DNA from: Cryptomeria japonica
Lineage: Eukaryota > Streptophyta > Pinopsida > Cupressales > Cupressaceae
Reading direction: 5' to 3'
Assembly (NCBI RefSeq): GCF_030272615.1
Contig: NC_081407.1
Span: forward strand, 100,981,897 to 101,045,896
Length of the DNA stretch: 64,000 nucleotides
Part shown: positions 24,882 to 35,859 of the stretch, in pieces
How positions within the stretch are numbered: position 1 is the stretch's first letter
Layout: each line of letters opens with the position of its first letter
The notes under the pieces: model-generated
Database searches by the model: none
Seen by the model: the letters and a program-made list of their open reading frames with translations, nothing else
What the model was told of the DNA's origin: nothing
Made by a program: the position numbers and the translations under genes

Positions 24882-25779
24882 GATGCAGGAGAACCAGTGT
24901 AGTTCTTACCGATTGAGCAGTTTTCAATGGAATTGCTTAGAGATCATGGCATTTCTTCTTGTTTGAGAGTTTAGCATTGTGGATTTGGGTTTATTCTCTT
25001 GAGTTTGTTGTCTTTGTCATGTTCGAGTTTCATGGCATTTGGATTTAATCTGGGTGAGTTATTGATTTCGGTATTGGCCCAGTTGATATGTTCTTACCAG
25101 TTAGTCTAGTAGTGTGTTGAGAGAAGTTGGATCGGGTTGCAGTTTATCTTTGTGACTTGAAGATCGTTGGAGATGTTGTTTTGGGATTTGGCAATTATTT
25201 CTAGAGGTCCGTACATCTTTTCATTCTTTGGATTTGTTCTTAGTGATTTGAGCCGACATGTTACCGTTAGCATGTTTCATGAACCGATTGGTCTTTGGGC
25301 CAACTTGATTAAGTTGTCATTATTTGTGGATGGTATAGATGGAAGTTGCGAATCATTTGAGAAGACAAAAGTTAGAAGATAGAAGATGGAGTTAAGAGAT
25401 TGAGCAAAAATATAGAACCAACGAGATTTTGGTCTGGTGGACTGAAGCCAGAAGGGCTGAGGTCCGGATTAGGGTAGAACCAACAGACTGTTTCCAGAGG
25501 CCGATCTGGTATGTGTATGATCTGTGGATTTTATATTTGTACTGTAAGCATTATTTGTATCTTGGACTGCGATCCAACATGTGGCATATGTAATTCTTCA
25601 GACTGTAATAAGAATTGTTCATATTGTTTACCGGTTATGTATTTTGTGATGTTATCAGTTGTTCTTTCTGCTATTCTTGGCATTGTTTTACCGGTTATTG
25701 GTATATTTTGCATGGTGTTTGTGTTAGACTGCAAGGATGGGTTGTCCTTCATTGGATCTCCCTACCTTGACTGCATCAT
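24882..25779. mobile_element. Unclassified ~900-bp insertion in an array unit
   Basis: The array unit breaks at ggttgc|gaggt and resumes at gatgt|gagttgaag, so gaggt (24877-24881) and gatgt (25780-25784) may be diverged copies of one 5-bp target. The insert begins gatgcaggag and ends gactgcatcat, giving a 7-bp inverted match (gatgcag/ctgcatc). Inside are several ttaccggtta motifs like those of the Copia LTRs. A Cys-rich 91-codon frame (25511-25786) crosses the right boundary and is not believed. It may be a decayed solo LTR. Confidence 0.5.
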
Positions 25780-25884
25780 GATGTGAGTTGAAGTTGATGT
25801 GACAACTCTAATTCTTGATTAAAGAATCTAATTGAACAAAGGTATTAAAAATTAGGGGTATGGAGCCCATATTTGAATATTAAT

Positions 25885-26240
25885 AAAGTGAAAAAGTTCT
25901 ATTTTTTGAGACACAATTTATATCTAGTTTATTTCAAACTTGTAATATTTACATTATAGTGGGTTTCACAAGGAGTATAGGAAAGGCAATTAAAAAGGTC
26001 TAACATATATTTTTAATTTTATTTTGGTAAAAAATGTATTGATTATACAGATATAAAATCTCTTTTGTATTTTTGAAAAGTCAAAAAAATTAATATTTAG
26101 ATAAAAAAAGTTAAGAATAATTACAATCAAGATAAGTTTAATAACCAATTAAAAAATTACAAAAAAAAGTCTTTTATTGAAGTATATATTGTGTTAAACG
26201 AGAATGTAAGTCAAAGTAATTTATTGTTTTGAGAAAAAAT
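25885..26240. other. AT-rich sequence without recognised features
   Basis: Array homology stops near 25884. The following ~350 bp is AT-rich, with no ORF or repeat match elsewhere in the window that I can see. The last five bases, aaaat, are the left flank of the next LTR element. Confidence 0.6.
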
Positions 26241-27141
26241 TGTTGAGATCCAAGAACACTGAGAGAGGGGGGGGGGGGTTAAATCAATGCTCTGTCAGTT
26301 AGAATATTTTTAACCTTATTAACAAATCCACTTATTAACCAGTATGCATAAAAGAAAGTAACAACAAGTAATAGCAATGCAACCACAAGAATCAACACCA
26401 TAACACAAAGATTTATATGTGGAAAACCTCAAAGAGGAAAAACCACGGTGGGATTGGTGACCCACAATATCTATCCACTGGCCAAATGAATAAATATTAC
26501 AAGAGGGGCCTGCACATTGCCTAGAGCACACTACTCATCACAAAGGAGCCTCACTAACTACAGATATGAAATACTTAATTACAAACAAAATCTAAACTCT
26601 GAATGTACATTTGACATGCTAGATGAGTTCCAGTTTATGCACTATCTGTACCGGTTTATACTATAACCTCCCTTACCGGTAACTTAGATCACTCTCCAAT
26701 CCTCTAGAGAAATAACCAAGACCGACTACATATATTTACATTCACATTTTGTCAATCAAGATCTCGCTTGATTAACATCACATAACCTATTGCATCTCTA
26801 TATATCCAAAATGACCTAACCAAACTGACTTTATACCCATTTACATGCATAAACATAATTATCTTATGTTGGCTTACAATCAAATTTCAATAGATAAGAG
26901 ACATGCCAGCCCAAACAAAAAATAGACATAATACTATATGACCATTTCTGCTTCCACGTTTGCCGGATCAATCACCTACGTCGGCCTTAGAATACAAGTT
27001 CCAAGTTTGCCAGTTACATGCCTATTGATTCCCTAAATTTCGATGATATGAATGTCGCTTACCATGATTACCTGATCTTCCATGAAGTGTGTTGCAATCA
27101 ATGACAACACCTAGAACCTAGATGAGTGTCAATTGCCAACA
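26241..27141 (-). repeat. 3' LTR of element A
   Basis: Pairs with 31434-32255; about 80 bp longer owing to a central segment (about 26600-26690) missing from the partner. It carries the gtggaaaacctcaaagagg/aaaaaccacggtggg core. About 140 bp separates its inner end from the best purine tract (minus strand aaagggggagagg, 27283-27295), so the inner boundary is less certain than the outer one. Confidence 0.8.
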
Positions 27142-27549
27142 ATTGACACTCATGTGAAAAATGGATCATTGAAGTGTTGTACCGGTTCCTGTCCAAAATT
27201 TGATCTCCCAAAGCTGTTCTTAGAAGGATGATCCCCCTAAGCTATACATTACTTCTTATGTCCCTTAATATTTTTCACATCCAACCTCTCCCCCTTTGAC
27301 AATAATTCCAAAGGTCGGGGGAAAAAATAAGAAATGAATGAAATTATATAGAAATCAAAATTGTGATTACCGGATCTAGATGTACTTGAAAATACCCTGA
27401 TAAGCACCCTTCAAAAATGTCAACTAAGTATCCCATTCGGTCTTTAAAGTTCCCAAAATTAATATAAACCTGTTCAGAATGTAAGCGTGCAATTATTCTT
27501 CTGTTAGGGCATATTCATCTGATCCATACATTACTTGTCCTTATTTGCC

Positions 27550-29839
27550 TTAATTTAATTATCGAGGTTTGTTGTTAGTTTGGCTGTGTTAGTGCAAGAC
27601 CAGTATATACGACTACATTGGTGAAGTGCTTCATCAATCCTTGTAATTTCTTTTGTCATCTTAGCTTTGTCTGATGTGATCATATTATCATAGGTGACCT
27701 TCCTAGCTACATTATATCTTTCCACCAACTACTAGTTTGACACTTGTTGAAGAGTTTTGTACTCTTTTGCAATGTGCTTAGTCAAACCTTTCAACTTACC
27801 AAAGGGACTTGCAACCCGATCTATCTTGCATTCTAGTGCAAGTTGCTGCAAAATTGGAATTGCCTTCTCAATAACCTGCTTATCATCTGATCCTTCTTTC
27901 TTCAATTTTTGAGCTGCAAGAAACATTAATTCAAAACTGCTCAGCTGCTCAATATTTTTTTTCTCAAAATGACCAAAATATTCTTGATTGGATGAGTCAA
28001 GTGCCAACAATGAGGGGCCAACAACTAGTGAAGGTGTCAATACCTTGACTTCAGTTTGTTCAACCTATTCTTTCTCTTCTTTCTGTTAAACTTTATCCTT
28101 TACCTTCTCCTTAGCACTGGTGGCTTTACCACTTGGTGCAATTATTTCTGCTACTTCTACCTCATGCATTTCAATTGTATCAACATCAATTACCAAAGGA
28201 GGATTTTCCTCAATATTATCTACCATTTTATTGTTCTCTATATCATGTACATGTGTTACTACCGGAGGAATGTCTCTAGTTATTTTTTGTTTCAAAACCT
28301 ATGGATCTTGACCCAGTATGCTTTTACCCTTAGCATCAACCATGATGTCTGAAATGTCAAACTTAGGAGGTATATTCAGTGATGTAAGGAAACCTGGTTT
28401 ATCAACAAAGAATTTAATCCATGCCTCATTGGTTTCCTTGACTATTTCATTCACTCTACCCACCATAAGACTTATATGCTTGTGTCTACTTTAGAAAATT
28501 ATTTTATTAGCAAAATATTGACACTGTTGCATCTCATCTCTAGTAATAGCACCACAAACAGTCAACAATTCCTAAACCTTTATATTTTTATCTTCCTCAA
28601 TAGAAGATAGTCTCCTAGCATCTAACATTATGTGTCCTTCCCTTTTCTTCTTGCTGAAACCTATCTGCACTTCTGATTCCTTCCGCTTTTCTTTGTAGTT
28701 CCAAAAGTTTTCTCCTTCTCATCAACTGGGGCATCTATAAGCATCTTGGCATAAAGATTCAAGATATGTGCATCAACTTTATAGCCCATTTCAGTAACCT
28801 AGATTGTTCTAGGCTACACTTCCTCCATTAGAGTTTCACCCTTTTTGACCATGAAGCATATATCGATAGAGTATTTATCAACTATATTCTTAGGAATCCT
28901 TTCTCTCTCCTTAATTTCTTTTTGGAATGCTTTTAAATAACCCCACATAATGGAGTCTCTGTTCGGTCCGAAATTCCTCAAGGCATCCTTAATTTGTTTT
29001 CCCACTGGTATATCAAAGGCCCATTGCCTCTTACCAAATCTTGGTATCTCATTAAGAAAGAAAAACATTAAACAAACAATGAGATTTCCATACCGGAATG
29101 TACCTTTCTTTTCTCCCTTAATCTTTCCCAAATTCAAAATCAATTCATCGCACATCCATTGACATAGATCATATTTCTCATTTTCTTTTTCCATCTCGTG
29201 TGCATAGTAGATACATGAACTAGAAACAAAGTTCAACTAGTTGGATTGAGTTACCTTTTATCCGATTACCATTCTTGCAAATTGAATATCTTTGTCCATG
29301 ATTGTGCTAATCCGCATCGACTGGTTATCAAAGGTGGCACCGGTTATCTTGTTCACTTTATTGTTTAAAATCTTCCTCTTGCTCGATGTCTGTCCGACTT
29401 GGGGTAAACCGGTGATAGCACAAATCACCTCCTTGGTGATTTTGTAGGGATGGTCAAGCCACATGAACTCGCCATAGACTTGGCTCAACACATACCAAAT
29501 CATGTCATCCTCGAACTCGGGCATCTCTAGAATATTGGTGAAACCCTAATCCTTCAGAATTTGAAATTATGGTTTGATCAACCCATCCTTGTTCAACAAA
29601 ATGGACATGTATACTGACTTAATCTTTGATGATCCTAGATCCTCTAGAGTATAGTGAATATAGGCTCTCACATCTTCCACATAGAGTACTCCATCAGGAA
29701 CCCTAAAAAGTGCACTGATTGAGTCATCAACCTTTGCAATTTGGGGGCATTTCTTGAATTTTGGGCATGGACGATCCTTAATGTCTACCACAATAGGGGT
29801 AGCCACATTTATTGGAGTGAGAGTAGATCTAGAAGCCAT
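27550..29839 (-). pseudogene. Element A ORF2: unknown transposon protein (degraded)
   Basis: Start chosen at the ATG 29839 (MASRSTLTP), the first Met of the conserved block. Pieces in order: 29839-29567, 29524-29258 (ITKEVICAITGLPQVG, then KITGATFDNQSMRIS and MVIG) and 29236-28814 (YDLCQWMCDELILNLGKIK, FRYGNLIV, PRFGKRQWAFDIPVGKQIKD). A degraded stretch follows (stops and frameshifts, 28813-28300), then 28295-27732, an acidic segment and a helical C-terminus. Element B (46584-50608) shares the same order and the DLC, PRxG, WxxDxP and KQIK blocks, so this was a real protein of roughly 700-900 residues. No enzyme motif is visible. Its role is unknown. Confidence 0.7.
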
Positions 29840-30230
29840 TTCAATTTTAGAAAAGTAGCTTGAAAACAAAGAAAATACCTCTCAATATATGTCAGTGAAA
29901 ACCCTAGAAAATCTGCTCTGAAAATACTAGAAATTGCTAGAAAATGCTCTTAATCACCTTTGATCGCCTTAAACTTGCTCTACTTCACTCTGAGTGTTGT
30001 GTGATCAAAATGAAGCAACTTTTCCCTTTTATTCTGCTAAACCCTAATTTCTTATTGACATTAATGCATGCTAGTATATCATATGAGATACAAAATCCAT
30101 TATGTCAGCATCAATTATCCTTCAGATTGACTTCTCCAAGATCTAAAACAAGCTTTCAGACCACTACTGGGGGTAATGTAGGATCTGTCATTAATTTGCC
30201 TCCCCCTAAAGCTAATGCCTTAGTTACCAG

Positions 30231-31375
30231 ATGAGTTTCCTTCTGGTTTAGGAACATTTTTCTCTACCGGTTGAGTAACGAGGGAATTTGCCTCTGCTGA
30301 TTGATCTTTAGACTTCCTAACCCACTATTTTGCGTGAGCTTGCTAGATTTCATCAACCTTTTTCTTTCTCTTCTCATTGGATGTATCATTCTTTTCCGGT
30401 GTGTTCTTGCTTTTGCAATATTTGGCAATGTGTCTTATTTTATTGCATGCATAGCAAGTAACATTTTTCTTCTGAATTGCCTTGTTGTATCCTTGATCAT
30501 TCCTTGAACTACATTGATTAGCCATATGTCCAAACTTTCCACATGCATGGTATCTCACATTCATTCTACAATCTTATGTCCTATGACCATACTTTTTACA
30601 ATTTGAACACTGATCAGGAACTAAATTATTATTCTAATTTGCTCTATTTCTGCATTGACGTGCTCTATGACCAAACTTATTGCAAACAAAGCATCTACCA
30701 TTAAATTTATGTCGATTGGGTTATCTTACTGGTGATTTCTGATTCCAGTTGACCTTCTGACTAGATGTATCTTCTTGATTTGTAGTACTGAAGCTTTCTA
30801 TATGCTTGAATTCAAGACCTCTAGTGTCTCCAATGTCTCTTTGATCCTTCAATAATTCATCAAGCTTTGCAGAACTGGCCTTAAACCTGTCCTTGTATTC
30901 ATTTGCAGCATCCAAATATCCTCTTAGGATTGTTATCATTCTTTCCAACTCTTTCTCATTGTTCTCTAATTGTACCAATTCAGTTCTCAACACGTCATTC
31001 TCATGTGCCGATCTAATGCATTCCTCAGATCTATATTTGAGAGATATAGCAAGATTTTCTTCATTCTTCTTCTGGTCTGCAATCTCCTTGGACATCCTCA
31101 TGGTTATGGCTTGCATTTCATTCTTCATGACACCATTCTCCTGACTCAAATTCTGACATAATTCCTTAAGGGAATTCTTCTCTTCATCATCTAGACCTTG
31201 TAAGAGTTTCTTCCTTTTAGCTTGAGCAGATGATAACCTCTCCTACAATGTAAGGATAAATTCCTTTGCAGAATTCAACTCATCTTGCAACTTCAAGTTC
31301 TTCAACCTTTTAGCATCATAGTTTTCAAGTGCTACTTCAATTTATTTATTTATACTCATCTCCATGGATTCTGGA
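30231..31375 (-). pseudogene. Element A ORF1: coiled-coil protein with four zinc knuckles
   Basis: Probably Gag-like, packaging element RNA. From the ATG near 31375 (MEMSINK) about 200 residues are heptad-rich coiled coil (ENDVLRTELVQLENNEKELE). The knuckle region follows: CFVCNKFGHRARQC, CSNCKKYGHRT-stop-DC, YHACGKFGHMANQC and CYACNKIRHIAKYC. The third knuckle has Tyr in place of the first Cys, the same change as in element B. Stops at about 30719, 30650, 30570 and 30343 inactivate it. There is no canonical Copia capsid (UBN2) region. Confidence 0.78.
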
Positions 31376-31433
31376 TTTAGGATCTTCCTAAAGTTGTTAA
31401 ACTTATTCCAAGGAACCAAGCTTTGATACCAAT

Positions 31434-32255
31434 TGTTGGGATCCGAGAACACGGAGAGGGTGGGGGGTGAATCAATGTTTTGTAGGTTAAAATATTTTTA
31501 ACCTTATTAACAAATCCACTTATTAACTGATATGCATAAAAGAAAGTAATAACAAGTAATAACAATGCAACCACAAGAATCAACACCATAACATAAAGAT
31601 TTATACGTGGAAAACCTCAAAGAGGAAAAACCATGGTGAGATTGGTGACCCACAATATCTATCCACTAGCCAAATGAATAAATATTATAAGAGGGGCCTG
31701 CACATGCAGGAAGTCACATTTTCAAGAGCACACTGCTCATCACAAAGGAGCCTCACTGACTACAGATATGAAATATTTAATTACAAACAAAATCTGAACT
31801 CTGACCGGTAACTTAGATCACTCTCCAACCCTCTAGACAAATAACCAAGACCGACTACAAATCTTTACATTTGCATTTTGTCAACCAACATCTTGCTTGC
31901 ATAACATCACAAAGCCTATCGCATCTATATATATCCAAAATGACCTAACTAGACTGACTTTATACCCATTTACATGCATAAACATAAATGCCTTATGTTG
32001 GCTTACAATCATATTTCAAAAGATAAGAGACATGTCAGCCCAGACAAAATATAAACATAAAACTATATGACCGTTGCCACTTCCACGTTTGTCAGATCAA
32101 TCTCCTATGTGGGCCTTAGAATACCGGTTCCAAGTTTGCCAGTTACATGTTTGTCAGTTCCCTGAATGTTGGTTACCATGATTACTGGATCTTCCATGAA
32201 GTGCATTTCCATCAATGACAACACCTAGAACCCAGATGAGTGTCAATTGCTAACA
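31434..32255 (-). repeat. 5' LTR of element A
   Basis: Starts tgttgggatcc next to the primer-binding site and ends ttgctaaca. It matches the 3' LTR with point differences and lacks about 80 bp present there. Confidence 0.85.
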
Positions 32256-35200
32256 CAAATATCTTAAGTGAAGTGATAAAATAGGATTGTAAACACACTT
32301 ACCTACTAATAGGCCCTAATATCAAAACTAGTGGAAAGGCTTTTAGAAATTTGCATGCTGCATTTAATAAACAAATTGTAACATGTTGAATTTTGATGTG
32401 TTGTTGTAGTTGGTATGTTTATTCATTTATTTTTATTTTTAAGCTTTGATGAGGAGTAGACTAGGTTGTTTGGATTTTTTTCCTATTGCAATTAATTCTA
32501 ACCTTTTTCTTGATAAAGGAAGGAGAGTGTATTGGCCATCAATTTGATATTTATGATTATACAAGTTGAGAAAATAATGGTCAATATTGTTGGGAATCAA
32601 GGTAATGTGCCATGCACCTAGTCAAAGGTGATTATATAAGTTGATTGGACTTTCTAGTACTAGTAATATTGAGCAAAGTGAGGTTAGTATTGTTGGACAT
32701 CAATTTAGATGTGTCATACTCACTGTTGAATAGTCACTGAGACACAAGTAGGTTTATGTGGTTGAGTAGACCATCATTTTGTGTTTGTTATAGTACAAGT
32801 ATAAAATGCTCAAAGGAAATTAACATGCCAATGAGATATTCATAATTCATATCACAACTCTCGTGGTAGTGGGGTTCTAAGTAAATCAACATTGGTGTAG
32901 TAGCCCCCCATGCTTTGCTTTTGATACTTATTACTTTGACTCGTTAGACTATTTATGTGTGGTTCATTACATTGGTGTGTGTGTGTGTGTGGATACATTC
33001 ATGTGATCCATGTCATTGGACTACTTTATGATGCTTATATGTTTCAAGACATTATTATTGTTATACATTATTTGAGATGGAAATATAGATGATAGTGATG
33101 GTATACTTATGACTTGGATTATATATTGGTGATTTATTATGATGCTTTATGAGATATTAATCTATGATTGGATGTTAGTATTTGGATTTGATTATTGATG
33201 CTTAAGGATTTTATGTGTAGAATAGATCTTTACTGCATTGTTTGTTTGGGATTAGAGTGAAAGGAATGATTTCTTATTACTCATTAGTGAGCTCCATATG
33301 ATGTCATGATTTCCTTTCACTGGATGAGATTATGTATGTATGTATGTATTTATGTATGCAACACATTTTGTGTAGGTTGTAGATACCAGACACCAACTCC
33401 ACCTCATCCCGTAGGTCTAAACGTTTCTTTAAATCCCAATGGTGGTACAGGAGATAGTACAAGGCCCAAAATGTATCTACACCTAGCCATTGTCCTAACC
33501 TAGGGACAATTATCTAGTCTAAATTTTTATCCCATCAGATGTGTCATCTAGACAATACCTGATCACCTTGTTGCCAGTGATAAGTCTGTTTTGATATCAA
33601 CATTATTTTATGATTTATTTGAGTGTGTGGGATTTTATGTTATTTTAATTATTGATATTAATTATAATTTGAGTATTATAAACTAGTTATTGTTTATTGA
33701 TGTTTTAATTGTATTTTTAAAATAATAAATATATTCCATTATTGGATATTATTTATTGAGTAATTTATTATTGAGTGTGTGACTATTTTCATTGTGGGGA
33801 TTATGTTATTGTGAAAATTATATTTAATTAGGGAACTAATTGTCCTTCTTGGTGGAACTAGTTGTCCTATTTTTATGGATAATTATATTTTAGTTGGAAT
33901 TAATTATTTATTCTTTGCTTGGTTGTTAAGTGGGAGTTTACTAATTTTAGGGGCTTTTTAATTGGCGATTTAATATTTAATTAGTATTGTTTAATTATTT
34001 TGTGGGGATTTTTTATTTTTGAAATTTAATTTAATATTATTCTTTTAATGCTATTTTTTATGGTTTTGAAATTAGGGTTTTTGAGCGTGTTTTTGTGAGC
34101 TTTATCCAGGTGATAATTGATTTTTATTTATTCTTTATGAGAGTATATTTTGGGAAGGGATCTTTTATGAATTTTGGGGGAAGAATTATTACTATAATTT
34201 GTCGAGAATTTTTTAAGGAGAACTCTGTATTGTGGGATTAGAGAAGGGTTTGCAAATTTTTAATTTTGATTGAAGATTGCCTTTTTGAATTTGTTTGAAG
34301 CATTGATTTGATTTATTGAGTGTGATTGGTGGATTTTGTTGCTGATTGGAAAAGGTTTGTGTTTCAAAATTGATTTGTGAATTCTCTCTCTTCTTTATCT
34401 TCTTCATAGGTTTCCAAGTAGGTTCCTATTTCCCATTTTTAATTTGAAATTAGTTTGCAATATTGATTAGAATGGATTATTAGGGGGATTTGGGAATGTG
34501 TATTTGTTTGGTTTTATTATTTAAAATCAATTATTCAATTCATGTTTTGAAAAGATTGCATTTTGTAGAAATCAAGTGTGGGGATTTAGTGTTTCAGTTG
34601 TTTTGTTTTTCTTTGTGCTTGATTAAAATCAATGAGTTAAACCCTTTGTTTGGTTTTTATATGTTTTTGGGATGATATCAAACCCTTTTCAAATGGGTCT
34701 TTGTAATAATTTTGATTGTAGTCCTTATTTCAAAAGCACAACAAATTGGACTCAACTGCGTAAAATATTGGACTCATTTGCACAACTCTAAGCTTCAATT
34801 GTCTGCAATCAGACTGATTGGGTAAAACGGTGACTAGTTTATTCTTATTTTGAATCAAATTGGGTGTGTATAGATTTCATCAGTTGTACCTAAATGTATC
34901 AATTTGGGGCCATAGATTAATGAAAGATACTGTGGTTGTTTGCCAAAGGGATGAAGATGGTGACTTAAGGAAGAATGAGATGCAATTATCTAATGTAAGA
35001 AACTAAATCACACATCAAAAATTAGACAAAATTTAAATTAAACTAACTCACACTTCACACTCTAAATTAGATGTCTAGATTAAAGATTTTACTTCCTGTA
35101 AAACTATGCGCTAGGAACTATGACATAAACTATCACAAACTGGTAAAGGTTGCAGTTTTAATTACCAAAAATCTACTCAATTCCACATGAGCAAATCAAC

Positions 35201-35708
35201 TATAATAAATATTGAATGTAATCTGAAATGAACATAACACAATCATGAAATCTATTAAGAATATAAAGAATTAGTTGTCTAAAAGTAATTGTATTCAATA
35301 GATTTTTCTTGAATCAAATCAAATGCACAAAATTGAAACTAGAACAACTTACACACTGATCAAACATGAAGATAAAACTTAAACACAAATCACACACAAA
35401 TCACCAAGTAACTGTAGAGTGGGCCTTGTATTACCCCTACCCTAATCAGACTTTTTAAACCCAGTTTGACCTTGGTTGAGTTTTTAGTGGCCTACCTGGA
35501 TGACTGATATACCATGTTGTGATATTATATTAAGGTATTATGCTTGATGTGCATATTAGTGAATGTTGATTACACATTGATTCTTATGTATGATTAGTTG
35601 TTCTTTTGATTTGTGTTATTAACCTCGGGCTAACAATTTCATTGAATATATGTTGATTACACATTGATTCTTATGTATGATTAGTTGTTCTTTTGATTTG
35701 TGTTCTTA
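32256..35708. other. AT-rich intergenic sequence, no gene
   Basis: No long ORF or family motif. Contents noted: a TG microsatellite (about 32977-32991), atgt repeats (33333-33357), a stretch at 33366-33520 resembling 35845-35960, and a tandem duplication of about 62 bp with 87-bp spacing (35564 and 35651, both starting tgttgattacacattgattc). The related pieces suggest eroded LTR elements, but I could not define boundaries. Confidence 0.5.
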
Positions 35709-35859
35709 ACCCCATACCTATGCAGTACTAGTACCTGCAATCTCCTGCAACAATGAACCATGTGTGTGTGTGTGTGGTTCACACACACACACACACATGT
35801 GTGTGTGTGGTTCATTATTGTAGGAGATTGCAGGTACTAGTACTGCATAGGTATGGGGT
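35709..35859. repeat. Long near-perfect inverted repeat with a TG/CA centre
   Basis: The left arm, from accccatacctatgcagtac at 35709 to about 35760, is the reverse complement of about 35809-35859, with only about two mismatches in about 50 bp. The centre is alternating (tg)n and (ac)n, which can extend the pairing. It forms a stable cruciform or RNA hairpin on paper. Confidence 0.88.

Larger units (their letters stand above)
15476..25884. repeat. Tandem array of ~570-590-bp AT-rich units with insertions
   Basis: The unit recurs with starts at the shared acatactag block: 20390, 20973, 21539, 22124, 22858 (interrupted) and 24520. Spacings are about 583, 566, 585 and 734 bp; the last drops to about 594 bp once the SINE and its duplication are removed. 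Landmarks in each unit are ggcattttaaattgcaaatt, ggttgccatgtgagttgaag, ggggtatggagcccatattt and gtgaggtgttgatttcat. The first visible piece, 15476-15597, is a unit end. No unit contains a long ORF. It resembles a satellite or a low-copy tandem repeat. Confidence 0.85.
26241..32255 (-). mobile_element. Non-autonomous LTR retrotransposon with two unusual ORFs (element A)
   Basis: Left LTR 26241-27141 and right LTR 31434-32255 match closely; both start tgttg and end aaca on the plus strand. Flanks aaaat (26236-26240) and caaat (32256-32260) are probable target duplications with one mismatch. The primer-binding site (ttggtatcaaagc on the minus strand, just left of 31434) sets minus orientation. 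The internal region encodes a coiled-coil/CCHC ORF1 and an unknown ORF2, with no protease, integrase, reverse transcriptase or RNase H. It therefore must have borrowed replication proteins. The same layout recurs at 45165-53500. Confidence 0.87.

Noticed and set aside
25511-25786. Cys-rich 91-codon ORF resembling a small secreted peptide
   Set aside because: It crosses the right border of an insertion into an array unit, has no supporting signals, and its Cys spacing matches no family I know.
26264-26278. Poly(G) run as a possible regulatory quadruplex
   Set aside because: It is the variable cccccctctcagt block present near most LTR ends, and homopolymer length may be a sequencing error.
35755-35815. 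Alternating TG/AC repeats considered as a CRISPR-like or telomeric array
   Set aside because: They are simple dinucleotide repeats within one hairpin; no spacers or telomere motif (tttaggg) are present.
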